Origin: Triatoma infestans
Lineage: Eukaryota > Arthropoda > Insecta > Hemiptera > Reduviidae
Direction: 5' to 3'
Assembly (NCBI GenBank): GCA_011037195.1
Contig: JAAEAF010014938.1
Location: 1 to 64,000 of the forward strand
Length of the DNA stretch: 64,000 nucleotides
Made by a program: the position numbers and the translations under genes. Positions 11,522-22,994 of this stretch are shown here, one piece after another (position 1 is the stretch's first letter; each line of letters opens with the position of its first letter). A model generated the notes under the pieces. The model saw nothing but the letters and a program-made list of their open reading frames with translations, was not told the origin of the DNA and did not search any database.

Positions 11522-11676
11522 TGGTGGTTGGTTCCGCAGAGTGTGAAAACTAAGTTTGCTCTGTGCATGTCGGTGTTGTCACACTGTCTGAAAAACGCAT
11601 CCTGAAGATGGGCGAACGCCCGAAACCGGTCGATGACTACAAAATGAAGCAGGCTACCGCGGAAAATGTCTCTGAT
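11522..11676 (+). repeat. Hammerhead-motif repeat, subfamily A, inserted in hAT-1
   Basis: It is flanked by a 13-14 bp duplication (GACTTTTTTGGTG type, 11508-11521 and 11677-11689). It opens with an inverted remnant of its own tail (GGTTGGTTCCGCAG) and then the plus copy, so it derives from an inverted pair. The insertion point is the same as in hAT-2, so the insertion predates the spread of this hAT. Confidence 0.75.
11596..11636 (+). ncRNA. Hammerhead-ribozyme-like motif (subfamily A)
   Basis: Stem I pairs CATC (before the core) with GATG (after GGTC). The core is CTGAAGA (11602-11608), stem-loop II is GGGC-GAAC-GCCC, then GAAAC and a 2-bp helix III ending GGTC as the cleavage triplet side. 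One extra U lies between the core A and stem II, as in other members here. Activity is untested. Confidence 0.5.
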
Positions 11677-12189
11677 GACTTTTTTGGTGCTGAAGTTTGT
11701 CTGCTAAATCTTCTATTTCGGGTTTATACTTGGTACATTTCAAGGCCCAGCAAGCGCCACTGACTTCATCTGTTAACCGATTCCGTTTGTTTGTCTTAAT
11801 ATTAATTTAATGCTGAGAACAATGTCTCACAAAAATATGTGGATGAAAAAATTGTTAGAAAAACAACTAAAGGAGATCTCGAGGAGCGGATAATAAAATG
11901 TACACTTTTTTTTAAATCTTTTCCAACGTTTCGACAAATTTATTGTCTTCTTCAGGGATAAAATTAAAAAAAATGTTAATCGGTATTAGATATAATTTCC
12001 ATGAAACTAACTAAACACAAAATATGAAGTAAACAGAGAGAGTTGCTAACTATATGAGCTACATCATCAGAAAAAAATGATTTTTTTGAATTACGAAATT
12101 TTTTATCTTTGAAGATACGTCTCACCGAAAATGAGCTTGCGTGTCAGCACTGACACGCGTGTCATAGGTTCGCCATCACTGCTCTATAC

Positions 12190-14628
12190 GCTGGTGCAAG
12201 AATAAAGGTTGGAAAATAATTTGCCAAGCACTTACAAAGTTAAGAGAGAGATTTACGATAAGTTTACCGTCTTTCGTCTACTTTATCAACATGTACATGG
12301 AATGTATTGAAGTGCAAATGTGCTAGTATTGGATTCATTTTGGAGATGACATTGCTAAAAAACACTGCAGTTTCTGTTTACGACGACTTGGTATTTAAGC
12401 TTCGGTAACTTTCACATTGTTAATTCTTCTGGTGTTTTAAGACTAAGCATAGAAAAGTGATTATTTGACAATTAATTCTTTCTTCTAAGCTTGGAATGTA
12501 TAATAATTAGGAATTCGGGTTGGTATAGTTGATATTAGCAGCAAAGTGTCTTAGAGCAAAGGCACTGTGACAAAAAATATTAAAATTTATCCTATTGAAC
12601 AGATAAGGTCTCTCTTGAAGAGAAGAATATTCATTCCATTTCTTCTTGATAGGTACAGAGCCCTCCGGTGCGGTAGTATGAACGCAAAGAGTAGAATTGT
12701 TAATTAAAATTGGATTTCTGGAGGCAAATGTTTGGCAATTCTAGTCTGCAACATCTGGCCAATTATAGTGTTAAAGATAAAAGCATGACTAGTTGTTAGA
12801 TCATTGGTAAGAAGAGGGACTTTGATATAGGTGTATTATTGAGAATGATACAAGAATGATAGCCTAAGAAATTGCTCTAGTATATATCCAAGCTAAGAAG
12901 TGGAATGAATGGTTGGAGGATGTAGAGGCAGTGATGCCGGAAACAAAATTCCAAGAAAGGGACTGGAAAATTCTAGTTTGACAAGTTTGATTACGGCTTT
13001 TCTTTCTTTGAAGAGTCTGCAGTAGTCCTCCAGAACGTTTATAAGAAAAGGGCTGTTATTAAATAAGATAGGAGATTCAGAGATTGCTGGAGATTTACTT
13101 GGCAACTTGGGTTTTTATCGGGCACTCTCTAATTCGCCATACGAATTCATTGTATTTGGCGTACTTTATTTTTTAAAACAGTTCGCTCTTATTGAAAATT
13201 CATTACAAAGTCAACATTATTATGGAATATTTGCCGAGTATATTTACGACTAGTAGGAAAAGAGAATCAGATTCTTTGAAATGAATTAATGAAAAAGGTG
13301 ATAATTAAATAAAACATATTTAAAATTTAATAATGCAGCGAAATGGGATTAGTTAAAAGTTTATAGAATTGTGAAGGACTATATATACTGTAATGTAGTT
13401 GGGTGAACAGTTAAGTAGGTAGATTATCGCACACACGTTAACAATACTGGTATATAGAGAGTGTGAGAGCGATACGGTAAATTCTCCTTTAGTATGTTTC
13501 CTATCTAACTATTAAACAGTATATATATTATATGTATATAGTCACAAACATAGACACACACACACACGCACACACAATATAGACAAATATAGCATCTCTC
13601 GAGTTCATCTTCTACTTCCTTCAAAAGCTTGTCTTAGTTCTCCCTGTCTTTACTCGAACAGTCTTCAACACAAACTCACCACCCCCAACACTAGTACTTC
13701 AAGCTATTCAAATTGGATAAGAGATGGAATTGTTTGGTGAAATCAATTTCATTTGAGACTTGATTTGATTCGATTCTAGTATGAGATGGTAGTATACTGA
13801 GTGTTTGCTGGTTAACAAGGATGGGCTTCATACAGGCGAGGAAGGAAAACGTATTTCTCTTTCAACCCTGGTATGGAAATTGTTTTACAAGCCTATCTGC
13901 TCATAACATAATTTTGAATAAGGACCAAAACGAGTAAATAGGAAAATGTTATTTAAATGTGATATCAAGGCAATTTTATCAAGAATTTTCGCTAGTAATA
14001 AAATTACATTTAATATTCTTTCAATTTTTGCTAATATTTGCTTTTTTTTTAATTTGTACATAATTTGATGACTGTAAAAAGATATTGATATCCCATTTGC
14101 GAATGAAATTAATTTTAATCCAAATTGAAAAAGATAATTTGTCAGATATAATATTAAAAATTAATAATTTTTACTTGCCAATATTTTAAAAAATAAATAA
14201 TATTACTGTAGCTGTATTTTGAAAATGTCCAGAAATAAATTATCTAATTGGCAATGAGAAATATAAATTATTACTGAAAGAGGCTGGCTAATGAAGGGGA
14301 AACCCTACTAAAACTATATAAATTTGTATTTGTGTAGGGAGGGAAGTATTGTGAAAGAAAACTGGTGGTCATGCCCTTTTACAAAAGATAAAATGTAATG
14401 TGTGTTGACTTTTCTGCAGTTTTTTTTGGCACCAGTGTTCTAGGAGGCTGAGATTGTTATAGTGTCCAGGAAGAAACAAAAGGATCTATTTGTATCATTG
14501 GAAAGTATCATCTACAAAAATGTAAATATGTTGCTTTGAAGATGTGTAGGATATTTGGTAGAAAGTAGCAAGTACGCTACGGTGGGGAATATAACAGCAA
14601 CCAAAGAGAGATTAGCAACCAAAGACAG
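12190..14628. other. No gene recognised
   Basis: AT-rich sequence with chance reading frames only. A CA-rich run lies at about 13553-13576. Around 13386-13690 there is a promoter-like stretch with TATA-type runs but no terminal repeats I can define. Confidence 0.4.
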
Positions 14629-14943
14629 TGTAATGGCAAGAGAGAGAATTAAGAGAGAGAAGACAGACCCTCTCTGGTACTCTCTGACTTAAGCAGGCTA
14701 GAGTGGGAGAACCTGTATATAAGCCAGTGAGAATCTACCTAACGATATATATATATATATAATCTATCTATCAGATTCAACCATACATCGCATCGTGTCA
14801 TATCTCTACTCCCAGCTTTTATTCTATAAAATCATTACAAGTCCAATGCAGTTTTGTGTAAACTTACAGCTACATTATAACAGTGTCTTCATAACTCGTT
14901 TAATTAATCAAACCTAATTTCTCTCCTCATCAACTCCATTATA
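14629..14943 (+). mobile_element. Solo LTR, family 1, single module, 5-bp TSD
   Basis: Starts TGTAATGGCAAGAG and ends CAACTCCATTATA, flanked on both sides by GACAG (14624-14628 and 14944-14948). One promoter module has AGAGTGGGAGAACCTGTATA followed by TAAGCCAGTG. The downstream part has AAGTCCAATGCAGTTTTGTG. This copy has one module where 9571-10312 has three and 43547-44840 has six. Confidence 0.85.
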
Positions 14944-14948
14944 GACAG

Positions 14949-15233
14949 TAAAGTGAAGAGAAACAAACCCAAAATCACTGTCTCGGACTCTGGAGTGAGA
15001 GAAACTGTATAAATACAGCGACGGACAGTCTAGAAAGATACAGTTCAGGACAGTTCAACACAGTTCAAAACAGCCAATCACTACGTGTCATTTACTCTAC
15101 CTTAACCATTCTCTATTGTAAAGTCCAGGCAGTCTGTGTCTCTCAATTAATATATTAGTTAACCAGTGCTAACAAAGTCAATTTCATTTCATCATCCAGA
15201 TAAATTCTCTCCACCTAACACATCCATTATAGG
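14949..15233 (+). mobile_element. Solo LTR, family 1, diverged subfamily
   Basis: It directly follows the previous LTR. GGAGTGAGAGAAACTGTATA leads into TAAATACAGCGACGG as in the 43.5 kb LTR, followed by CAGTTCA-type short repeats, GTAAAGTCCAGGCAGTCTGT and the terminal CATCCATTATA. The 5' end is not clear. Confidence 0.65.
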
Positions 15234-15234
15234 G

Positions 15235-16400
15235 AACATCAGCAAGGATTGGATAATAATGGGGAGAACAAGGGCCCCTTCTCTGACTCGAAAATATCCG
15301 TCAGTGAGGTAACTGAGACAAATTAGGTAAAAGGTTGAAGGCGGGATTCCTTTGAGCAGTGACAGCAAATTTGGTTGCCAAACACTGTTGAAGGCTTGGG
15401 CCACCAGTCTAGGAAGGCTCCGGAACTAGTACTGCCAACTCAAGGAAGAGAACGCCTACTACCCAATAGCAATGCTGGACATGAGTAGCAATTTCAAAAG
15501 CCAAATTAATGGTGGGGGATAATGTTTTTAGATCCTAGGACGGAAAGAATTATTTTTTTTTTAATAGCAACGTTTCAAGAGTTTATCCCAAGATCGGGGA
15601 GTAGGCTAATAGGTCTGTATGAAAAAGGTACGTGAGTCAGTATTTTGTGGTTTAGGAATCATACGGATAGTAGATTGTTTCCAGGAAATAGGGAAGTGTT
15701 TGGATACGAGGAGCAGCATTACAAAGTTATGTGACGAACAGTATTCTTTTTTTTTGGGAAGACTTTTAAGTATATTAGGGGTGATGAGCTCGCAGCCAGG
15801 AGTTTACTTGGACTTAAAGCTATGTATGGCATAGGGAACTTCAGTAGAAAACTAGGAAGAGGAGACACTAAGTGCTATGTGATTTCTTGGGTAAGATATG
15901 ATCAGTGGAGAGAAAACAGATATGTTGAAGTGTGAAGAGAAAACGGCGATAAGGTGGGAAGCATTGAGATTCGCTTTTTCTTCGTCCGAACTTCCTCAAG
16001 AGCCGACGGTTGTATCGAAGTAGAGAGTACAATTTTCTGGTAATTTAGGAATCTTTTAGATACCTCGCAGTCCTCACGCCAGTCTAGTGCACTCGCCTTT
16101 CGTGCGAGAATTCAGGGTTCGATTCCCATGAGTCAGTGTCGACCTAGCATCGTGATAAAAAGTGGGAAGCTACCGGTAGTAGCGCCGTAGGTAGCGAAGG
16201 CCGAAACTAAACGGCGTGGGAACTGCGGCGTGCTTACCACACACCCCTTAATCAAATCGCTATCTGGCAAGTCTTGGGGTTTAGATACCTCCCAGAGCGC
16301 TTTATTTATAGTAGTCAATGATCCAGTGAAATGTCAGAATTTGTCCACGCGATATTTGAGTGAATCTGTTCATCAAAAGTACTTGGTGAACCTTGGTGAC
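15235..16400 (-). pseudogene. Jockey-like RT remnant (N-terminal half of RT), split by SINE 2
   Basis: Minus-strand translation, crossing several frames, gives Jockey-type landmarks in order. LWEVSK (near 16290) comes first, then after the SINE an acidic linker, TPGCELITPNILKSLPKK (about 15745-15800), PISWKQSTIRMIPKP (about 15650-15692), YRPISLLPDLG (about 15588-15620) and AQAFNSVWQPNLLSLLKGIP (about 15340-15400). The latter is the RT palm motif A region, with the catalytic Asp lost. The fragment stops where the GVPQG/FADD region would begin; that region is present in a separate fragment at 19975-20802. SINE 2 sits inside it with a clear target duplication. Fully decayed. Confidence 0.65.
16071..16279 (+). 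mobile_element. SINE family 2 (tRNA-derived), 16-bp TSD
   Basis: It is flanked by TTTAGATACCTCGCAG (16055-16070) and TTTAGATACCTCCCAG (16280-16295), 15 of 16 matching. The head has GTCTAGTGCACTC (A-box area) and GGGTTCGATTCCC (B-box). The anticodon arm CTCGC-CTTTCGT-GCGAG would present TTC, so a tRNA-Glu-like parent is plausible. The body contains GTGGGAAGCTACCGGTAGTA and GGTAGCGAAGGCCG. Other copies are at 28951-29175 and 60581-60837. Confidence 0.85.
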
Positions 16401-16430
16401 AAAAGTCCTTTATTGTACTAAAATGTTAAA

Positions 16431-17677
16431 GCACGAGGATAAGTGAAATATAAACTGGACTTCTTCTTAGTGCCTCTTCAGGCCGTCCCAAACAAGATTG
16501 GTTTTGTTTGTCTCTGTCCTGTCGGCAATTGTTTATCTTTGTTCTGTCGCCAGTAAAGCCATGACGGAGCAATAGGTTACATGGCGCGTTGCGCAACGTA
16601 TTATTGTTAAGTTTTTAACTAACGAAGGTGTTAAACAAACGGAAATTTTCGACTCGATTGCAAGCACAGTTTGGTGAAGGTACCCTTTGTCGGACGGACC
16701 CATGATTGGGCTAAGAAGTTTAAAGGTGGACGTGAAAGTGTAGAAAAGCAAGGTCACGATCGACGCCCAAGATCAAGTGTCACAGATGACAACATCCGTG
16801 CAGTATTAACCTTATTGAAGGTGACCGTCGCGTAAAAATCGATGAAATCGCTTCAGAGATAGGAATCAGCCATGGAAGTGCTTATACAATAATCACATAG
16901 CATCTTGGCTTCACAAAAGTCTGTGCTCGATGGGTTCCGAAGTTACTGACCACAAATCAAAAAGAGGTCAGATTGCAAATCACTGAGAGACTTTTGAATC
17001 AATTCCGGCAGGAAGGGGAGTTGTTTTTGAGGCGCATTGTGACATGTGATGAGACATGGGTTCACCACTACACGCCGGAATCAAAAACAGCGAGTAAGGA
17101 GTGGCGAAAAAAAGATGAAGGCAAAAACCCGCCTCTCTGCCGGAAAAGTTTTAGGGCTGGAGTGGAGTTTCAATCGTTGACTTCCTACTCGATTGACACA
17201 CAGTGAATTCCGCCTACTACTGCCAGCTGCTGGAGTCAGCCAAAGCCGCCTACAGGACCAAAAGACGGGATATTCCAATCAGCGATGTCATCCTCCTTCA
17301 TGACAACGCCAGACTTCCCACGGCAACTTTGACAAAAAACAAATTGGTCGAACTGCATTGGAAAACCCTTGAAGACCCTCCCTACAGTCCAGATTTATCC
17401 CCTTGTGACTACTGTTTGTTTGGGTCCTTGAAAGAAGCACTAGGAGGAAAACGGTTTGAAAACGATCAAGCTGTCGAAGACTTGTGCGCAATTGGCTGAT
17501 GAGACTACTTCAAAACTTCGTTGAAGAAGGGATCTTCAAGCTTTCAAAACGATGGGAAATATGTGTAGAGTGTAAAGGAGACTATGTTGAAAAATATTAA
17601 ATATGTTTTTGTAATTTCTTATCATAAATAAATATATATAAAACAAATGTCCGGTTTATATTTGACTCACCCTCATA
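16431..17677 (+). mobile_element. mariner element, near full length, inactive
   Basis: The left terminal repeat (about 16431-16460: ACGAGGATAAGTGAAATATA and following) and the right one (about 17644-17677, reading ATGAGGGTGAGTCAAATATA on the minus strand) are inverted copies. They enclose about 1.25 kb, the usual mariner size. The transposase between them is broken. Confidence 0.85.
16561..17600 (+). pseudogene. mariner (DD34D) transposase, disrupted
   Basis: The likely original start is the ATG at 16561, in frame with KFLTNEGVKQTEIF of the helix-turn-helix domain, but a stop follows at codon 5. Further pieces are WAKKFKGGRESVEKQGHD, RPRSSVTDDNIRAV, KIDEIASEIGISHGSAYTII and VTCDETWVHHYTPES, with the first catalytic Asp near 17050. 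After a damaged stretch (about 17130-17200) come VILLHDNAR (second Asp) and YSPDLSPCDYCLF (third Asp, 34 residues later). The C-terminus ends CKGDYVEKY near 17600. Several frameshifts and stops prevent a functional product. Length and order match a complete mariner transposase. Confidence 0.85.
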
Positions 17678-17689
17678 CTATTTGCCATG

Positions 17690-18335
17690 GCATTTACTGC
17701 TACTTCCGCAGTATTTATGTTTTCTGAATAAAAATCAAGTTTAAAGAGATCTTTGTCAATTTTCCGCTCGTATTAAACCACGGTAAAAGAAAGTCTAAGA
17801 TGTACACAACAGATATTTTTAAGTATATTTAGCTGTTTCGAGTTTGTATAAATGGCATTACACTCTCTTTTCAAATAAATAACTTCAAGCAAACTTACTT
17901 TTATTAAAACCCAATCAACAATAAAATAAAAAATAAAAAAAATTGACAGTAAAAATTTTAATTTTTAACAACATTATTATTACTTAATTTAAATAAACAT
18001 GATGAATTAAATTTTATAGAAGCAATGAAACGTTATCTTAAATGTAACAATAACAGAATATTGTTTACTAACCAAACCATATGTAGCTGAATGTATAATT
18101 AATTAGTGGAACGTTATGGCTTGATGTTTTCGTTACAGATGGATTGTTTTTCAAAAATTACAATATATTTTAAGATTAAAAGTGGAAAATGTTTTTTTTG
18201 GGTATTTCTCTCATTTTCTAAATCTACTGAGAATGGTAGGTATTGTTTTAAAGATAACATTAGTAAAATATTATATACCAAAAAGAAAAATACTTTACTT
18301 AAGATTAAAATATAATTTCATACAAATTTGCAGAA
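17690..18335. other. AT-rich, no gene recognised
   Basis: Only chance frames, including a Lys/Phe-rich 69-codon frame at 18106-18315 with no motif. Confidence 0.4.
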
Positions 18336-18339
18336 AATC

Positions 18340-18640
18340 ACATTATTAATTTAAGGAAAAATCGTTGGAACTGTTTTAGAGAAAATAGTAGAAAACGGAA
18401 AAATATTTTTCAATTAAAACACACTTCCGGTCATACGATTTCCTTTCAAACTCAGAATTTTAACAATATATTTCATTCTAATTAGTAATTATTTAGACAA
18501 TGGAAACGAGTGTAATAATCCTGGAATAACACTTTAGAGAAAAACATTGCCCCCACCTCTCCACCAAAAGTTAGTAAAGTTTAAAACAATTTAAAATATA
18601 ATTTTTAAGAAAAAATGTATTTTAAATAAAAGGGATAAAT
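18340..18640 (+). repeat. R repeat, diverged fragment
   Basis: ACACTTCCGGTCATACGATT, a TTTCATTCTAATTAGTAATT block and a CACTTTAGAGAAAAAC block are in R order. Confidence 0.6.
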
Positions 18641-18683
18641 AGATTAGTATGAAATACCAGAGAAAGCATATATATATCAGAGA

Positions 18684-18930
18684 CATTTTCCGTGGTAGCC
18701 TGCTTCATTGTGTGGTCATCGACGGTTTTCGGGCGTTCGCCCATCATCAGGATGCGTTTGTCAACAGTGTGATAACACAGACTTGCACAGAGCAAATTCA
18801 GTTTAACACATAGAATGTATACTGATAAACTGAGTGTATAAACTGAATTTGCTTAAAGCAGGCTACCGCGGAAAATGTCTCTGATGCTTTCCAGCTCTGC
18901 GGAACCAACCACCACAACGATTGTTTTTTT
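18684..18930. repeat. Hammerhead-motif repeat, subfamily A, inverted pair
   Basis: The minus copy (18684-about 18810) carries a full motif. The plus side (about 18858-18930) keeps only AAAGCAGGCTACCGCGGAAA...CAGCTCTGCGGAACC, its core having been deleted. Arms face tail-outward as in the other pairs. Confidence 0.7.
18712..18757 (-). ncRNA. Hammerhead-ribozyme-like motif, CUGAUGA variant
   Basis: Minus strand: GCATC-CTGATGA, stem-loop GGGC-GAAC-GCCC, GAAAACCGTC, then GATG pairing back with CATC. The core is the textbook CUGAUGA, but helix III and the cleavage side differ by one base from the other copies. Confidence 0.45.
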
Positions 18931-18939
18931 TTTTAAATT

Positions 18940-19970
18940 TATTAGTCATGTACAACTGACATAATAATGTATCTAGTAAATCTGATGAATGAAACTATTG
19001 TATTGGTATCGTTTTATTGATACCGGAAGTTGAAGTAAAAGTAAAAGATTGTTAATTAGAGGGTAAGAGATTAGAGAGTTGGTATTCGAAATGCGTACTA
19101 CTGATTTATAAAAATATACTATATTTTAACAAATAATTTAAAGAGATATAAAATAGAAAAACTAAGATGCACAATTGTACATAACTATAAGAATTATAAA
19201 ATGAATATGAAATATTAAAGAAGTTAGTAAAGTGTTAAAACCTTAAATAGGGACGCGCTCGCCATGTGAGATGGTGCTTCTGATCTGGAAACTGATGTAG
19301 ACGTTTGATGACTGAAACGAACTGAATTCCTCCTCCAGTGGGGCGACGTGTTATATTTGCATCACTCACACATCGACGCTGATGTGTAAGTACGTGTAAC
19401 ACTAAGACATCTCTTGTGGTATATTGACCCTAGCTGAGGTCAGTAGTTAACAAGGGCTGATTTGGCCGGGGTGGCGACGCTTTGTTAACAGATGGTGGAC
19501 CAGGTAGGCCAGTAAGGTATTATCTCTTGACTGTATATTGACCCTTTTTGAAAGAAATACAAAAATGGGTTTGCCGCGGTTCATGACCTGCAGGTAGCGG
19601 CTGGCTGGACCCTTTTCCAATTTTCAACCACTAGTTGTAATTTTTAGATTTATTTAAAAATTATCTCTTCTTCTTTTTTTTCTTGCTATCGCTATCACAT
19701 CTCACTATGTACAAGAGTGAAGCAGCTGTCCATTGACAACTCTCCAAAATATTTTCAATAAGTGAGGAAGGAGATGTATAACGGAAAATAGGGAATATGG
19801 ATGAGAAGAGCTTTGGAAAATTATTAGGAAGAATTTAGTGAAAAGGTTTAATAAGAAAGTTAGGCTGAGAGGGAAAAGATATTTACATTATATACATATT
19901 TATATAATTACACATTAACATTTGTTTGTCACTCGGTCAGAAGATCTCTCGGCCACTGACATTTCAATCT
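18940..19970. other. No gene recognised
   Basis: AT-rich, with a more GC-balanced section at 19250-19620 that includes GACGCGCTCGCC and GGCCGGGGTGGCGACGC. No terminal repeats or coding match were identified. Confidence 0.4.
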
Positions 19971-19974
19971 TCTG

Positions 19975-20802
19975 ACAGGGTTTCCAGGGATGGAATGGGA
20001 AGAAAGTTATTGGATTAAAGGGTTATGATGGTCTGGGAGAGATGCATGGAATTTTTTGTATCAGGATAAAATGAGGTGGCGGACAAAAGGGATATTTAGG
20101 TCTTTGTGAATGATGGAGTTAGAAACATAGAAAGGAGCGTTAGTGACTTTACGAAGGATTTTGGATTGGAGGGTTTGTAGTCAGAGATAATTGGAGCGCT
20201 TCGACTCACACTTCGAGTCCGTACGTCCACAGAGGCTTGAGTACAGTGTTGTAGATTAGTACTTTGCTATCTAGAGAAAGACGAGAACGTCGGTCGAGTA
20301 AACCTGAGAGTAATTTGTATCGTCGATTTGGTTCCTGTCTTTTGAGTCTCGAGTGAGGATTCCAAGTCAGCCTTTTGTCCAAGTAGAGTCCTAAGTAGCG
20401 AACTTTATCAACAGTAGGTAAGAATTGTCCGTCAAGTTGTACTGGAGGACATATAGCTCTACGGAGAGTGAATGTAATATGATAACATTTGTTAATATTT
20501 AATTTAACTCTCCACTTCCTGGACCATTCGGCCAGGGTGTTGAGATGGGATTGGAGGGTACGGGTAGCGATAACGGCATCTTCATGGGATATAAGGATAG
20601 CGCTGTCATCAGCAAAGGAAAATATGGATGTGTTTGGGTTGATAGGAATATCACTTGTGTATATTGCGTAGAGTATTGGTCTTAGGATGCTTCCTTGGGG
20701 GACTCCTGCCTTCACAGGATGGTGGGAAGAAAAGGCAGTTTTTTTTTTCTGAAACACGGAAGAATCTTTCAGAGAGATGGGATCCCACCACAACGAAAAC
20801 AT
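19975..20802 (-). pseudogene. Jockey-like RT remnant (C-terminal half of RT)
   Basis: An open frame at 20206-20802 encodes 198 residues with KAGVPQGSILRPILYAIYTS (palm motif B), FSFADDSAILISHED (catalytic motif C, FADD), VRYLGLYLDKRLTW and SRLSLDSKVLIYNTVLKPLW, all typical of the Jockey clade. After a stop, the frame continues as LQTLQSKILRKVTNAPFYVS and KDLNIPFVRHLI to about 19975. The protein would be the element's reverse transcriptase, whose N-terminal half is missing. The long open frame suggests relatively late inactivation. The missing half resembles the fragment at 15235-16400 but lies on the wrong side for this strand, so the two are probably separate copies or a rearranged one. Confidence 0.8.
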
Positions 20803-20824
20803 ATGTTATTAAACAATAACCTCA

Positions 20825-21700
20825 TGGCTTCAGGAGTTGGATAGAGTGAGTTAGGTGGCCTTGGGTGGGTTGGCCACGGTCTTTCAAGCAGAGGTGGTGG
20901 GCATTATTGAATGCTGCCACCTGGTGGGGGAGTGGCAGGGAGAGATCAAGGAAGTGCGCATTTTCTCGGATAGCCAGGCCGCACTAAAGGCGCTTTGAGT
21001 AAGCCTTGGTGGAGTTCGAAATTAGTGGGAGAATGTCGGAGGAAGCTCAATGCTTTAGCTCGGAGGGGTACGGTGCGCCTCTATTGGATACCCGGAACGC
21101 GGGAATAGAGGGGAATGAGAGGGCAGACCAGTTGGCTAGGGAGGGATCATCTTAACCATTCTGCGGACCCGAACCAGCCTTGGTTGTCACAAAGACGTTT
21201 CGTGACAAACAGATTAGATTTTGGGAGACGAAAGTTTTGGAGAAACGCTGGGGGGACACGCGGGGGTGCCTCCAAGCCAAAAGATTTATAAAGACAAGTA
21301 GGCAGGGAACTTCGGAGTATCTCCTGTCCCTTAGTAGGACGGGTCTGAGGACCCTGATAGGGATAGTGACTGGACACACTTGGGTGTCCAGCCACTTGTT
21401 TAATATAGGGAGGACGTCTAGTCCCATTTGCCAGAACTGTGACGACGGAGTCTGGGGAACGGTGTACCACTACCTTTGTCAGTGTCCCCGTTTCGCTGGA
21501 ACTAGGTTTCATGTTTTTGGAGGGCATCACTCTCGCAGGATTGTCTGCACGAGCTGGAGTTTCGGGATAACTTGGGATACTGTAGATTAACCGGTAAGCT
21601 ACCGGGGGAGATTTATTAAGGGTATAGGGGGGTATCGGGGGGATAAAGGCCACATAGGCTTAGGTCCCGCACCATTAGGCACCCGAACTACAATAATAAT
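20825..21700 (+). pseudogene. LINE 3' end: RNase H domain and zinc-binding tail (family L)
   Basis: The first part encodes RNase H pieces: QAEVVGIIE, RIFSDSQAALKAL (about 20958-20997) and GIEGNERADQLAREG (about 21102-21150), which belong to the catalytic core used to remove RNA during copying. The open frame 21180-21590 follows: SEYLLSLSRTGLRTLIGIVT, GHTWVSSHLFNIG and CQNCDDGVWGTVYHYLCQC, a cysteine/histidine tail domain common after RNase H in I/R1/LOA-type LINEs. The 3' UTR ends in an (AAT)n tail near 21690. Frameshifts separate the parts and the 5' region is absent. The same tail occurs at 29.2, 33.9, 39.3 and 49.8 kb. Confidence 0.75.
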
Positions 21701-21704
21701 AATA

Positions 21705-22000
21705 ATAGAGTTCATAACCTTTCTTAATTTTATTGACACAAACAAATATCACAGCCGTAACATGCAATGTGCATGTCAGTTCCACTAGTACTTAGCCGGG
21801 TATCGAAAAATCACCGTTCTATAACCGGGTAAACGAACGATTCAACATGGGGTTGGAACACAAAAATTATCGTTCCTAAACGATAAACTTGCGATTGAAA
21901 CGCATTTTCACTACTACACATGTGCGTAATCGTACCGAGAAAGGTTCTTTGATGTGTTGGAACTAACTTATATATTAACTATGTACTGAAGTGATATTTT
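21705..22000. other. No gene recognised
   Basis: No coding or repeat match seen. Confidence 0.35.
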
Positions 22001-22400
22001 AGAGGAAACCATAAGGCTTTCTTGTTGCCCTCAGAATCCCCCTAAAAAATTAATTTCACTGGAAAAATGTTTCAAAAAAAAGTGATATTTATGTGTGTAA
22101 CGAAGTTTAAAGAAAATCGTTGGAACTATTTTAGAGCAAACCGCATAAACTGAAGAAAAAAAAAACATTCAGTCAAGTGCCGCACTTCCGGTTTCATAGA
22201 ACCGAAATATTATTATTAGTATTATCAGTATTAAGTACCTAAACAGAATATCAAGTTTCAGGTTGCTGAAGTTTTTCATTTTTAAGATATTATTTAGTCA
22301 CATACCCAACACACTTTACAAACAAAGAAAGTTTATTAAATATATATTTTTTTGGTCTCCAAGAACCATAAAACATGCATTTCTTGTGAACACTTTCCTG
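22000..22400 (+). repeat. R repeat, partial
   Basis: TTTTAGAGGAAACC, AAATCGTTGGAACTATTTTA, GCCGCACTTCCGGTTTCATA and ACCTAAACAGAATATCAAGT keep R order. The 3' hairpin is missing. Confidence 0.7.
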
Positions 22401-22795
22401 TAAGCTGTCTTTGGAATAGAAGAAGGTAAAAATTTAAATTTTGAAAGTTTAGCTAGATCTGTTTTAGAGTGTAGCATGGGAAGTATGTTTCTCCCGCCCC
22501 CTTATATTGAACAAATAGAAACTCGGCTTACTTAATATTTCAAATACTTTTTTCCATTAGCCGGCTGCCCAACCCTCCTAGATTACTTTATAAAATATGC
22601 ATTGGGCAAAATAAAATTTGTAGTTAAATATTAAAACTAAATCTGCAATTGTACATGAAAATTCTTTTAAATATGGCCGGTACGCTGCTCAGAATTTTAG
22701 AAATTGAGGTTTCATCAGAAATACATGCGGACATGAAATATGTATGCGGTTCTCTGAGTGTGAAAAAAATGTTTCTGTGAATGATCTATATTTAT

Positions 22796-22815
22796 GTGTG
22801 TGTGTGTGTGTGTGC
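22796..22815 (+). repeat. (TG)n microsatellite
   Basis: Dinucleotide run inside otherwise unassigned sequence (22400-22990). Confidence 0.85.
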
Positions 22816-22994
22816 GTACAAAATATCTCAAAAATAAAAAATTGCGGGAACCACAAACTTCCCGCATCAAGCCCGGTTTCTGACAAAATTCATCAATCAA
22901 CGGTGCGAATTTACTCAACAGTTTTTTCTTTATTCAGCTTTTCGTAATTTTCTCAACAATTTTACTAAATATATGTTACAGATACAGATTTTTA

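Larger units (their letters stand above)
11224..12181 (+). mobile_element. Non-autonomous hAT element 1, 8-bp TSD, with hammerhead-motif cargo
   Basis: Terminal inverted repeats CAGTGATGGCGAACCT and GGTTCGCCATCACTG are flanked by a perfect 8-bp duplication CTCTATAC (11216-11223 and 12182-12189), the hallmark of hAT transposition. There is no transposase. A copy of the same element in reverse orientation lies at 27283-28326. A 155-bp hammerhead-motif insert sits at 11522-11676. A further hammerhead-like phrase is on the minus strand at 11923-11957 (CTGAAGA, GACAA/TTGTC stem, GAAACG). Confidence 0.9.

Noticed and set aside
9571..14943. Full LTR retrotransposon between the LTRs at 9.6-10.3 kb and 14.6-14.9 kb
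   Set aside because: No gag/pol, primer-binding site or polypurine tract between them; module numbers differ, and the second LTR has its own GACAG flanks.
16071..16140. Functional tRNA-Glu gene
   Set aside because: Flanking target duplication and a shared non-tRNA body show it is a SINE head.
21147..21653. 168-codon minus-strand frame
   Set aside because: It is antisense to the LINE zinc-binding tail domain (21180-21590), which has the recognisable protein.
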